Shown: in pieces, positions 34,387 to 44,447 of the stretch
Layout of the letters: every line of letters starts with the position of its first letter
How positions within the stretch are numbered: position 1 is the first letter of the stretch
DNA from: UBA8828 sp046315175
GTDB lineage: Bacteria; Verrucomicrobiota; Verrucomicrobiia; Opitutales; UBA953
DNA length: 49,692 bases
NCBI GenBank assembly: GCA_046315175.1
Contig: JBKDBK010000172.1
Coordinates: 1 to 49,692 of the forward strand
Direction: 5' to 3'
Notes under the pieces: model-generated
What the model saw: only the letters and a program-made list of their open reading frames with translations
What the model was told of the DNA's origin: nothing
Databases searched by the model: none
Made by a program: the position numbers and the translations under genes

Positions 34387-34986
34387 TCAGGGCTGGGGGA
34401 TGAAGATCTCGGCCCCGAGCTGGAGCTGGTCGGGATTGGCGATGCCGTTGGCCTTCAGGATCCAATCCTGGCGCGAGTTGTTCTGGCGAGCGATGCGGCT
34501 GAGGGTGTCGCCGGCCTTCACCTTGTAACGAATGCCAGTCCGGGGCATGTCAGCCGGAAGGTTGTCGGCCGGAGGCGCCGGCGTCTCCGCGGCGGGAGCC
34601 TGGGCGGCCGGCGCCGAGGGTCCGGCGACGGGTGCAACCGGAGCCTGGGGCTGCACAGGCTGGCGGCTGGCGAGGGCTTGGTTGACCTGCTTGGTGAAGG
34701 CGGCGAGGGCGCGATCGAGGTCGGCGCGGAGGGCGGCGTTGCGGCGGTCGACCTCGGCGATGAGGGAGGCGCGGTCCATCCCGGGCGCCGCCTGCGGATT
34801 GGCGCCCGAGCGGCGAAGCGCGGCCACGGACTGCTCGAGGTCGGCAACCTGCTGGGAGAGCCGGGCGAGCTCGGAGCGCAGCAGGGCCATGTCCTGCTCC
34901 ATGCCCGCGAACTGGCGCGAGGAGGCCTGCTGGGCGGAAAGGGAAGTGACGGCGACCAGGAGAAGGGTGACCAAGCGCAGGGACAT
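34387..34986 (-). CDS. exported LysM-domain protein with coiled coil
   Basis: The 199-aa protein has a signal peptide (MSLRLVTLLLVAVTSLSAQ). A helical, probably coiled-coil region follows (MALLRSELARLSQQVADLEQ and ALRADLDRALAAFTKQVNQA, about residues 28-100), then a Pro/Ala-rich linker (about 105-145). A single C-terminal LysM domain ends it (YKVKAGDTLSRIARQNN and NPDQLQLGAEIFIPQP). LysM domains bind the glycan chains of peptidoglycan, so the protein probably spans the periplasm to the wall. The start at 34986 is the first that gives a signal peptide. Its tight linkage to parB is notable. The family role is unknown. Confidence 0.85.
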   Translation of the reverse strand: MSLRLVTLLLVAVTSLSAQQASSRQFAGMEQDMALLRSELARLSQQVADLEQSVAALRRSGANPQAAPGMDRASLIAEVDRRNAALRADLDRALAAFTKQVNQALASRQPVQPQAPVAPVAGPSAPAAQAPAAETPAPPADNLPADMPRTGIRYKVKAGDTLSRIARQNNSRQDWILKANGIANPDQLQLGAEIFIPQP

Positions 34987-34992
34987 GCCGGG

Positions 34993-35021
34993 AGCGTGAC
35001 ACCCCGGGGGGCGCATGGCAA
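34993..35021 (-). promoter_or_regulatory. putative promoter of the LysM-parB operon
   Basis: On the minus strand, TTGCCA (35021-35016), 17 bp and CACGCT (34998-34993). The -10 box is weak, but the start point falls on 34986, the A of the ATG, as at other genes in the window. Confidence 0.35.
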
Positions 35022-35030
35022 GGATGGGGA

Positions 35031-35046
35031 GGCCGCGCGAGCGGCC
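35031..35046. other. hairpin in the LysM/HIT divergent region
   Basis: GGCCGC and GCGGCC flank a GCGA tetraloop. It lies in the 220-bp divergent region 34987-35206, which otherwise shows two putative promoters and no gene. Confidence 0.35.
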
Positions 35047-35166
35047 CGAAGGCTCGTTTGGCACGGCAAAGGCCGGCAAACACGGGGGCTACGCCCGACC
35101 AGGTCTCGGGGGGCGAGAGGGCGGGCCTCCGCCGGGCCCTTGCGTCCGGATGCGAGCACATCGGCC

Positions 35167-35195
35167 TTCCCCTGCCCTGCCGTCGGGTCTAGATG
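35167..35195 (+). promoter_or_regulatory. putative promoter of the HIT-phoH-ybeY operon
   Basis: TTCCCC (35167-35172), 17 bp, TAGATG (35190-35195). The start would fall about 5 nt before the ATG at 35207. A GGAGG at 35196-35200 is the alternative reading, as a ribosome binding site of a longer transcript. Confidence 0.3.
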
Positions 35196-35206
35196 GGAGG
35201 CGGTCC

Positions 35207-35695
35207 ATGAACCACCTCCATCCCTATTGGCGGATGCGCTACATCGAGAGTCGCAAGAAGCCCTCGGCCGGAAATCCCTTTCCCGGTCTGCTCGCCGCCG
35301 GCGACGACCGGGCCAACCTCATCGTGCACCGCGGCCGGACCTGCTTCGTGCTGATGAACAACTTCCCGTACAACCCCGGCCACCTGATGGTGCTCCCCAA
35401 CCGCGAGGCGGCCGACCTGGCCGATCTCACGGCGGAGGAGCGCGCGGAACTGCTCGACCTCGTCGTCCGGGCCCAGGCCGCGCTGACCGCCGTCATGCGC
35501 CCGGCGGGCTTCAATATCGGCCTCAACCTCGGAAAGGTGGCCGGAGCCGGCGTCCCCCAGCACCTCCACGCGCACGTCGTGCCCCGCTGGGAGGGCGACC
35601 ACAACTTCATGCCCGTCACCGCCGACACGCATGTGCTCCCCCAGGCCCTTGACGAGCTCTGGGAGAAGCTCGCCGCCGCCTTCCCCGCCGCCTGA
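35207..35695 (+). CDS. HIT-family nucleotide hydrolase/phosphorylase
   Basis: HIT proteins cleave or transfer nucleotidyl groups from substrates such as Ap4A or AMP-lysine. The 162-aa protein contains FVLMNNFPYNPGHLMVLPNR near residue 48, the helical region in the middle, NIGLNLGKVAGAGVPQHLHA, and the histidine triad QHLHAHVVPRW near residue 121. The N-terminal part (HPYWRMRYIES) resembles the Ap4A phosphorylase-like HIT subgroup. It begins with ATG at 35207, preceded by GGAGG, and ends 1 bp before phoH, so it leads a three-gene operon with phoH and ybeY. Confidence 0.9.
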   Translation: MNHLHPYWRMRYIESRKKPSAGNPFPGLLAAGDDRANLIVHRGRTCFVLMNNFPYNPGHLMVLPNREAADLADLTAEERAELLDLVVRAQAALTAVMRPAGFNIGLNLGKVAGAGVPQHLHAHVVPRWEGDHNFMPVTADTHVLPQALDELWEKLAAAFPAA

Positions 35696-35696
35696 G

Positions 35697-36664
<968 letters not shown>

Positions 36665-36668
<4 letters not shown>

Positions 36669-37120
36669 GCCGCCGGGTCGAGGCCGTCTCCCGCGCCCGC
36701 GGCTTCCGCGCCCCGGTCGCCAAGGTCCGGGCGGCGATCCATGTCATGGACCGCATGCGCTGGGCCAGCTGTCCGGCGGGCGAGCTGTCCGTCGCCTTCG
36801 TGGGCGACGCCGAGATCGCCCGGGTGCACGGGGAGTTCATGGATGACCCGACGGTCACGGACGTGATCACGTTTACCGGCGAAGCGCCGGCGGGCGGCGA
36901 GCCCTTCGCCGGGGAGATTGTCATCAATGTCGCCCAGGCACGCCGCGAGGGCCCCGCTCACGGCCAATCCGCAGGCGCCGAGCTCCTGCTCTACCTCGTC
37001 CACGGCTGGCTCCACCTCGCCGGCCATCGCGACAAGTCGCCCGCCCAGGCCAAGACGATGCGCCGGGCCGAGGCGCGGGCGCTGGCGACCTTGGGACGCT
37101 CGGGCCTCCGCGCGCTCTGA
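36665..37120 (+). CDS. ybeY: endoribonuclease YbeY (16S rRNA maturation)
   Basis: YbeY is a zinc-dependent RNase needed for 16S rRNA 3'-end maturation and ribosome quality control. The 151-aa protein has ELSVAFVGDAEIARVHGEFM, then TDVITF, GEIVINVAQA, and the metal-binding signature VHGWLHLAGHRDKS near residues 114-127 with the three histidines. It starts at 36665, inside the phoH stop, which is the common genomic arrangement. The C-terminus after the zinc motif is short and Arg/Ala-rich. It is followed by a cluster of strong hairpins before leuS. Confidence 0.93.
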
Positions 37121-37136
37121 GCCCTCCGGGTCGGGC

Positions 37137-37219
37137 GCGGCGTCCCAGGGACGCCGCCACGAGGGTTCCGGACACCCTCGGGCCCGGGGACGGTGACCCG
37201 GGCCGGGCGAACCCGGGCC
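37137..37219 (+). promoter_or_regulatory. cluster of three perfect hairpins between ybeY and leuS
   Basis: Hairpin 1: GCGGCGTCCC/GGGACGCCGC (37137-37157). Hairpin 2: CGAGGGT/ACCCTCG (37160-37180). Hairpin 3: GGCCCGGG (37181-37188) with CCCGGGCC (37197-37204). A second CCCGGGCC at 37212-37219 could pair with the same left half and gives an alternative fold. It may be a terminator of the ybeY operon or a leuS leader. Confidence 0.5.
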
Positions 37220-37235
37220 AAGGGCCGTCCTCCGC

Positions 37236-37265
37236 TTGACTCGGCCAGCTGGGACGGGCTTTGTC
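37236..37265 (+). promoter_or_regulatory. putative promoter of leuS
   Basis: TTGACT (37236-37241), 18 bp, TTTGTC (37260-37265), placing the start on the ATG at 37272. If used, the hairpin cluster upstream would not be in the leuS mRNA. Confidence 0.35.
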
Positions 37266-37271
37266 GGGGGG

Positions 37272-39872
<2,601 letters not shown>

Positions 39873-39910
39873 GCCCAAGCACGACAAGCGCGGTCTGCGA
39901 GATGGGAATC

Positions 39911-39993
39911 GGGTGCCTGGGGTAGGGACGCCCCACCGATGCGTCCGCCCTCAATCTCCCCATCCAGGCATCGGTCGCCTCGGCAAGGCACCC
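39911..39993. repeat. nested inverted repeats downstream of leuS
   Basis: GGGTGCCT (39911-39918) pairs with AGGCACCC (39986-39993), and inside it ACCGATGC (39935-39942) pairs with GCATCGGT (39968-39975). GTCTGG/CCAGAC at 40027-40032 and 40100-40105 adds a second weak stem. The 272-bp region 39873-40144 holds these structures and no convincing gene. Confidence 0.55.
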
Positions 39994-40144
39994 GCACCTC
40001 ATCCCAGCTACAGGCCGCAACCTCAGGTCTGGTCAGCGCTGTGGATCCGACGCACCCGCCGTGTCAGCGAGCAGAGCGCGCCCAGGGAATGCGGTCGGTC
40101 CAGACGCGGATCCAACCAGCCCGCTTGGTTCGACCTTACGATCC

Positions 40145-40903
40145 TCAGTTCAGGTTTTCGCCGGCGGCCAAGGCCAGGAACTTATCCGATGCCGCCGCTT
40201 TCTTCAGCTGTCGACGGCGCAAGTGAGCCGCAGCCACCAAGCCGAAGAGCCCGCCCACGAGACCGAGGGTGGAGGGTTCGGGGATTGCGCCCGTATCGCC
40301 GGCATAGACCCAGGCCGCGTTGATTTGGGTGTCGAAGGCGAAGCGCGTGGCGACAATCCCTCCGGAACCGTCACCCGTCAGCTCGAGCCAACCATACTGG
40401 TCTTCCGCGAGACCCACGGAACGGATGAGGGCGACGTAGGAAGTGCCGTTGCTGAAATTCGCGACATTGCCGCTGATGCTATCCGCAGGAAAGACACCAC
40501 TGGCAGACCGGACTTCCGTTCCAAATGCCAGGGAAGCGATACGGTCTTCGAAAACACTGTAAGGATAGCTTCCGTATCCGGGGATGTAGAAAGGCATCGT
40601 GCCAATGAACACATTGGAACCTCCCGCGGAAATCCCATCCCCCGAGAAAAGAAATGTGGGGCCGTCCAACTGGCTGGAACTCAGGGACAGCCCGAAAGAC
40701 GGACGCCCGTTGAGAAAAGGGGTTTGATTCGCATCGCCGGCGCTCGTGTTCAGCGTCCCATCGGCGAAATTGGGCTCGAACCAGATCGGCTGGTCCAAGG
40801 TCACGTTGGGATTGATGTCGAACACAATGATCGCGGCAGCGACCGGGGAGCTGCCGGCGACGAGAAGGCTTGAGGCGGCAATCTTGAGGCTGGGGTTCGA
40901 CAT
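40145..40903 (-). CDS. PEP-CTERM surface protein 1
   Basis: The 252-aa protein begins with a signal peptide (NPSLKIAASSLLVAGSSPVA) and a mature start AIIVFDINPNVT. A beta-rich body of about 180 residues follows, and it ends in a PEP-CTERM sorting signal: IPEPSTLGLVGGLFGLVAAA, then LRRRQLKK. Exosortase-type systems recognise the PEP motif, membrane span and basic cluster, cleave the protein and pass it to the surface. Unusually the basic cluster is followed by 15 more residues (AAASDKFLALAAGENLN), shared with PEP-CTERM protein 2. The start at 40903 gives the signal peptide. No exosortase gene is in this window. Confidence 0.88.
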   Translation of the reverse strand: MSNPSLKIAASSLLVAGSSPVAAAIIVFDINPNVTLDQPIWFEPNFADGTLNTSAGDANQTPFLNGRPSFGLSLSSSQLDGPTFLFSGDGISAGGSNVFIGTMPFYIPGYGSYPYSVFEDRIASLAFGTEVRSASGVFPADSISGNVANFSNGTSYVALIRSVGLAEDQYGWLELTGDGSGGIVATRFAFDTQINAAWVYAGDTGAIPEPSTLGLVGGLFGLVAAAHLRRRQLKKAAASDKFLALAAGENLN

Positions 40904-40909
40904 GCGGGC

Positions 40910-40937
40910 ACCGTGGCGCCTGACCCCCAGCTTGCAA
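40910..40937 (-). promoter_or_regulatory. putative promoter of PEP-CTERM gene 1
   Basis: On the minus strand TTGCAA (40937-40932), 16 bp, CACGGT (40915-40910); the start point falls on 40903, the A of the ATG. The -35 box is inside a palindrome GCTTGCAAGC (40930-40939). Confidence 0.35.
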
Positions 40938-40947
40938 GCCTCTTGTC

Positions 40948-40980
40948 GCCGCACCTCGCGGCAGGCGCGGATGCCGCGCC
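40948..40980 (-). terminator. tandem hairpins after the AlkP/TPR/sulfotransferase gene
   Basis: GGCGCGG/CCGCGCC (40964-40980, 3-nt loop) and GCCGC/GCGGC (40948-40962, 5-nt loop) lie next to each other in the 86-bp gap before PEP-CTERM gene 1. No T-run follows. Confidence 0.4.
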
Positions 40981-40989
40981 CTTTCAGGG

Positions 40990-43638
40990 TCAAGCTCTCT
41001 GGCGTCGCAGCGAGCTGTCGACCGCCGAGGCCATTCGCCCGGGATGCGGGAGGCAGTCCTTGCCGAGAAAGTCGGCTATCCTGGGAATCTGCGCGGCAGG
41101 GTCGGCCACGAGCTCGGGGTAGTCGACGACCAGCAGCTCGACCTGCTTGTGCGCGGCGAGCCCCTTGAGGATGCCGGCGACCTGGGCATCGAGGCGACGC
41201 GCCAGTTCCGCCTCCTCGATCAGCCGCGGCTTGCCAGCGCGCTCGAGCATGGCGTACTGCGACCGGACAATCTCCGCGGTCGGGCGGCGCATGAAGACTA
41301 TCCGGTAGCGATGCGCGCGGGGCAGGTATGGCAGGAGGGGCGTCAGCAGCTTGACGACCTTGCCCTCGGCGGCGGAAAGGACCGCGGGATCCTTGGGCAG
41401 ACGCTTGACGTCCTCCCACTCCAGGAAGCCCCGGGGATTGTCCTCGTTGGCCTCGCGCTTGCCGTCGGTCATGACCTCGGCGCCGCCCGCGACGAGCATC
41501 TGCATCATGAGCGAGGTGCCGGAACGCGGAAGGCCGCTCACCAGGGTGAACTGCGAGGGCTTGATCGGCGGCGGGGTCGGGGGGCGGACCGCGGCGCGCG
41601 CGGACTCGCGGGCGAGGGATTCCTCCCTGAGCCTGGCCAACCTTGCGTCGCGGCCCGAGAGCTGGGCCGCGCGAAGCTCCTGCCCGCGCGCGCGCACCTC
41701 GTCCGCCTCGGCATCACGCCCGCGCCAGCGGAGGGCGAGGGACATCAGGCGGTAGGCGGGGAAGAATCCAGGAGAGACGCGGAGCACCTCGGCATAGGCC
41801 TCGATGCACTCGTCCCATCGGCCGAGGGCTGACAAGGCCTGGGCGCGCACCATCAGCGCCTCGTGGCGGACGGCGTCCAGGGCGAGCGCGCGGCGGGAGG
41901 ATTCCAGCGCGGCGGCGGCATCGCCGCGCCCGAGCTGGGCCTTGCCCAGGATGCTCCAGCCTGTCGCGGAGCCCGGATCGCGCGCCAGGATATCCCTCGC
42001 CGCCTTGTCGGCGAGAATCCACCTGCGAAGCCTGAGCAGGGAGCGGGCGCGGATCTCCGCGGCCTGGGGCGTGTCCGGGCCCTCCTCGAGCTGGGCGTAG
42101 GCGGCGGCGTAATCGCCCTTCTGGAAGGCGAGGTTGGCGCGGAGAACGCGCAGGGCGTCCTGGTTTTTGAAATTGGCGAGGACGGGGGCGAGGGTCGCCT
42201 CGGCGAGGTCGACCAGCCCCAGGTGAATCTGGCAGTGGGCGAGCTGCTGGGGGATGTCCGGACGGCTAGGGTCGGCCTCGCGGGCGGCCTCCAGGAGGGG
42301 CAAGGCCTCCTCGTGGCGACCCTCGTTGGCCAGCATGGCCGCCAGCTGGGCCTGGTTCTGGGCTAGGGTGGCGCGCGCCGCGGCGGCGCCGTCGGAGGGT
42401 AGCTCCTCGAGGTAGCCGAGGTCGACGAAGTGCTGGAGCATCTTCCTGCGCTCCGAGTCATCCATATGGGTTCCCGTGGGCGCCTCGGCGAGGATTGGGC
42501 CGGCATCCCAGGACGGGATGTCGGCCGGCGCCTCGCCGACATCCAGGATCTCGTCCAGGCGCCGTCCCATCATCTCCTCCGAGCGGGGAAGGCCGAACCA
42601 GCCGAGGATGGTGGGCGCGAGGTCGGGTAGTCGGGCGCCCTCGACCGTCACACCGCGGCGGAACCCCTTGCCCGCGGCGGCCACGATGCCGTGCGAACGA
42701 TGCCAAGCGATGATGCCCGCGGGGATTTTGGGCACGAAGCGCGGGCGCAGATGGTCGCTATGGAAACCGTGGTCCGAGACCAGCAGAACGCCGGCATCCG
42801 GGCCGGCCAGGTCGACCAGCCGGGTCAACATCAGGTCGTGCAGGCGATAGGTCGAGTTGACCACGTCCTTGTAGATCTCGAAGTCCTCCTCCTTGAGGCC
42901 CTCCATCCTAGGCGGATGATAGGGCATGAAGTGGTGGCAGATCTCGTCGATGGCCCTGAAGTAGACGCAGGTCAGGTCCCAGTCGTCGCGCTTCATGCAG
43001 GCGACGGCGGCGGCCTGCACGCTGAAGGCCTCGCCGAGCTTCTGGATGAGCTGGTGGGGACGCCGGTCCTTGTCGAGGTCGACCTTGTCCAGCTCGGGGA
43101 TGAACATCCTGGCGACGTCCTGTGTCAGCGAGCCGGGATGGACGCGCAGGGCGTCGAGCTCCGCGCGGAGCTCCTCGGGCCAATAGGTGCCGGCAGGGGT
43201 CGGCGCCCAGGTCCCGGGCTTGTCCGCCTCGCCCTTGGGCTCCTGCGGGTAGAGGTTGGAGACGAGGCGGACGTTGGGGTCGCGCTCGCCGTGGGAGGCG
43301 AACCAGGAGACGAGGTTGGTGCGCAGGCCCTGGCGCGAGAGGAGGTTCCAGACCGCGGGGCACCTGCGCGTGGCGGCGGAAATCGGCAGGACCTTGCCGT
43401 CACGGACCTCGGTGAAGCCGTGGACCCCATGGTCCGCGGGGTGACGCCCCGTGGCCATCGTGGTCCAGAGCATCGGCGAGAGCGAGGGCTCGAGCGTGGC
43501 GAAGTCGCCATGCGATCCTTTCTCAACCATAGCCTGCAGCATGGGCATCTGCCCGGCCTCCATCAGGGGACGAATCACTTTCCAATCGGCGGAGTCCCAG
43601 CCCACGACGAGGAGACGGCGCTTGGAAAATTGTGACAT
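40990..43638 (-). CDS. AlkP-superfamily phosphohydrolase / TPR / sulfotransferase fusion
   Basis: The 882-aa protein, with no signal peptide, joins three parts. Residues about 1-400 are a type I phosphodiesterase/AlkP-like domain: LLVVGWDSADWKVI (metal-binding Asp), SLSPMLWTTMATGRHPADHG with the nucleophile region, FRAIDEICHHF and LLVSDHGFHSDH with metal-binding Asp and His. Residues about 430-660 are TPR-like (EGRHEEALPLLEAAREADPS, GWSILGKAQLGRGDAAAALE). The last 190 residues are sulfotransferase-like: FTLVSGLPRSGTSLMMQML with the 5'-phosphosulfate P-loop, and RIVFMRRPTAEIVRSQYAM with the 3'-phosphate Arg/Ser pair. It is flanked by two PEP-CTERM genes, so a role in making or modifying a surface glycan is possible. 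That role is inference. Confidence 0.88.
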   Translation of the reverse strand: MSQFSKRRLLVVGWDSADWKVIRPLMEAGQMPMLQAMVEKGSHGDFATLEPSLSPMLWTTMATGRHPADHGVHGFTEVRDGKVLPISAATRRCPAVWNLLSRQGLRTNLVSWFASHGERDPNVRLVSNLYPQEPKGEADKPGTWAPTPAGTYWPEELRAELDALRVHPGSLTQDVARMFIPELDKVDLDKDRRPHQLIQKLGEAFSVQAAAVACMKRDDWDLTCVYFRAIDEICHHFMPYHPPRMEGLKEEDFEIYKDVVNSTYRLHDLMLTRLVDLAGPDAGVLLVSDHGFHSDHLRPRFVPKIPAGIIAWHRSHGIVAAAGKGFRRGVTVEGARLPDLAPTILGWFGLPRSEEMMGRRLDEILDVGEAPADIPSWDAGPILAEAPTGTHMDDSERRKMLQHFVDLGYLEELPSDGAAAARATLAQNQAQLAAMLANEGRHEEALPLLEAAREADPSRPDIPQQLAHCQIHLGLVDLAEATLAPVLANFKNQDALRVLRANLAFQKGDYAAAYAQLEEGPDTPQAAEIRARSLLRLRRWILADKAARDILARDPGSATGWSILGKAQLGRGDAAAALESSRRALALDAVRHEALMVRAQALSALGRWDECIEAYAEVLRVSPGFFPAYRLMSLALRWRGRDAEADEVRARGQELRAAQLSGRDARLARLREESLARESARAAVRPPTPPPIKPSQFTLVSGLPRSGTSLMMQMLVAGGAEVMTDGKREANEDNPRGFLEWEDVKRLPKDPAVLSAAEGKVVKLLTPLLPYLPRAHRYRIVFMRRPTAEIVRSQYAMLERAGKPRLIEEAELARRLDAQVAGILKGLAAHKQVELLVVDYPELVADPAAQIPRIADFLGKDCLPHPGRMASAVDSSLRRQRA

Positions 43639-43644
43639 AAAGAA

Positions 43645-43672
43645 TGAGAACGGTGGCTGAGGACTGGGGCAA
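43645..43672 (-). promoter_or_regulatory. putative promoter of the AlkP/TPR/sulfotransferase gene
   Basis: On the minus strand TTGCCC (43672-43667), 16 bp, TTCTCA (43650-43645). The predicted start point is 43638, the A of the ATG. It follows directly after a terminator, so the gene has its own transcript. Confidence 0.45.
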
Positions 43673-43673
43673 C

Positions 43674-43697
43674 AAAAAGGGGACCCGCCGGGCGCCC
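43674..43697 (-). terminator. intrinsic terminator of PEP-CTERM gene 2
   Basis: On the minus strand GGG-C-GCCC, loop GGC, then GGGTCCC form a stem with one bulge, followed by CTTTTTG. It lies 22 bp after the PEP-CTERM 2 stop and is the best T-run terminator in the window. Confidence 0.65.
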
Positions 43698-43719
43698 TCT
43701 TAAAGTAGACGGTAATAGC

Positions 43720-44382
43720 TCAGTTCAACTTTTCACCTGCGGCCAGCGCCAGGAACTTATCCGAGGCGGCGGCCTGCTTCAACTTGCGACGGCGCACGTG
43801 GGCCGCGGCGACGAGACCGAAGAGCCCGCCGACCAGGCCAAGGGTCGAGGCCTCGGGGACAGCGGTGATCTGACCAGCGAGGATCGACTGCCCGGCGACG
43901 TCGTTGAAGGCGAAGCGGGTGAAGGTGAATACATTCTGGCCAGACTGGCCGTCAGTGGAATTAAACTCAAACCAGCCGTAATGGAGATCGCCACCGTTAC
44001 TCAAACGTAGCGCCAAATAAGTGGTGCCCGTCGGCACGCTGTAAGTGTAGAAGCTGGGATTCGTGAAACCAAGGTCTTGACTGATTAAAGCTTCTGCAGG
44101 AAGGAATGTCGTACCAACGGACACTCCATTGCCGGAAAAACTGAGGAGCGCGAAACTTCCATATCCGACGCTGACTTGTAAGCCAGGACTGGTTGAACCT
44201 GAGGTAAGGTAGGAGACAGTCTGCAGATTGATGCTAGATATAGACAGCGTGCCAGGAAAGTCGAAGTTGTCGTGGGTGATATCTGGATTGATATCGAACA
44301 CCACAATCGCCCCGGAGGCACTGGTAGCTGCGGTGGCGGCGACGCCGAGGGCCAGGCGCGAGAGGGTAGTGCTGTGTGACAT
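43720..44382 (-). CDS. PEP-CTERM surface protein 2
   Basis: The 220-aa protein is a paralogue of PEP-CTERM protein 1. It has a signal peptide (TTLSRLALGVAATAATSASG), a mature start AIVVFDINPDIT, and a body with GTTYLALRLSNGGDLHYGWF. The sorting signal is VPEASTLGLVGGLFGLVAAA followed by VRRRKLKQ, where the PEP motif is the variant PEA. The same C-terminal tail AAASDKFLALAAGEKLN follows the basic cluster. The middle of the gene is clearly less GC-rich, with less biased codons than its neighbours, while the 3' end is GC-rich and closely similar in DNA to the 3' end of gene 1. This suggests a fast-evolving or acquired body joined to a conserved sorting module. Confidence 0.88.
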   Translation of the reverse strand: MSHSTTLSRLALGVAATAATSASGAIVVFDINPDITHDNFDFPGTLSISSINLQTVSYLTSGSTSPGLQVSVGYGSFALLSFSGNGVSVGTTFLPAEALISQDLGFTNPSFYTYSVPTGTTYLALRLSNGGDLHYGWFEFNSTDGQSGQNVFTFTRFAFNDVAGQSILAGQITAVPEASTLGLVGGLFGLVAAAHVRRRKLKQAAASDKFLALAAGEKLN

Positions 44383-44394
44383 GGAGTTATTGAT

Positions 44395-44422
44395 AACCTA
44401 GCCCGCTAATAGAGGAGGGCAA
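44395..44422 (-). promoter_or_regulatory. putative promoter of PEP-CTERM gene 2
   Basis: On the minus strand TTGCCC (44422-44417), 16 bp, TAGGTT (44400-44395). The start would be about 44388, a 5-6 nt leader. A small inverted repeat GTTAT-CA-ATAAC overlaps the -10 box. Confidence 0.6.
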
Positions 44423-44447
44423 TACTCTTAGACTGCGGACATAGCCC

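Noticed and set aside
37121..37271. A T-box riboswitch upstream of leuS
   Set aside because: No T-box consensus bulge or specifier arrangement was found, and a plausible promoter lies downstream of most of the structured region.
40170..43760. DnaA-box-like ACTTATCCG in both PEP-CTERM genes
   Set aside because: These are isolated copies inside paralogous coding sequence (the conserved DKFLAL tail), not a cluster.
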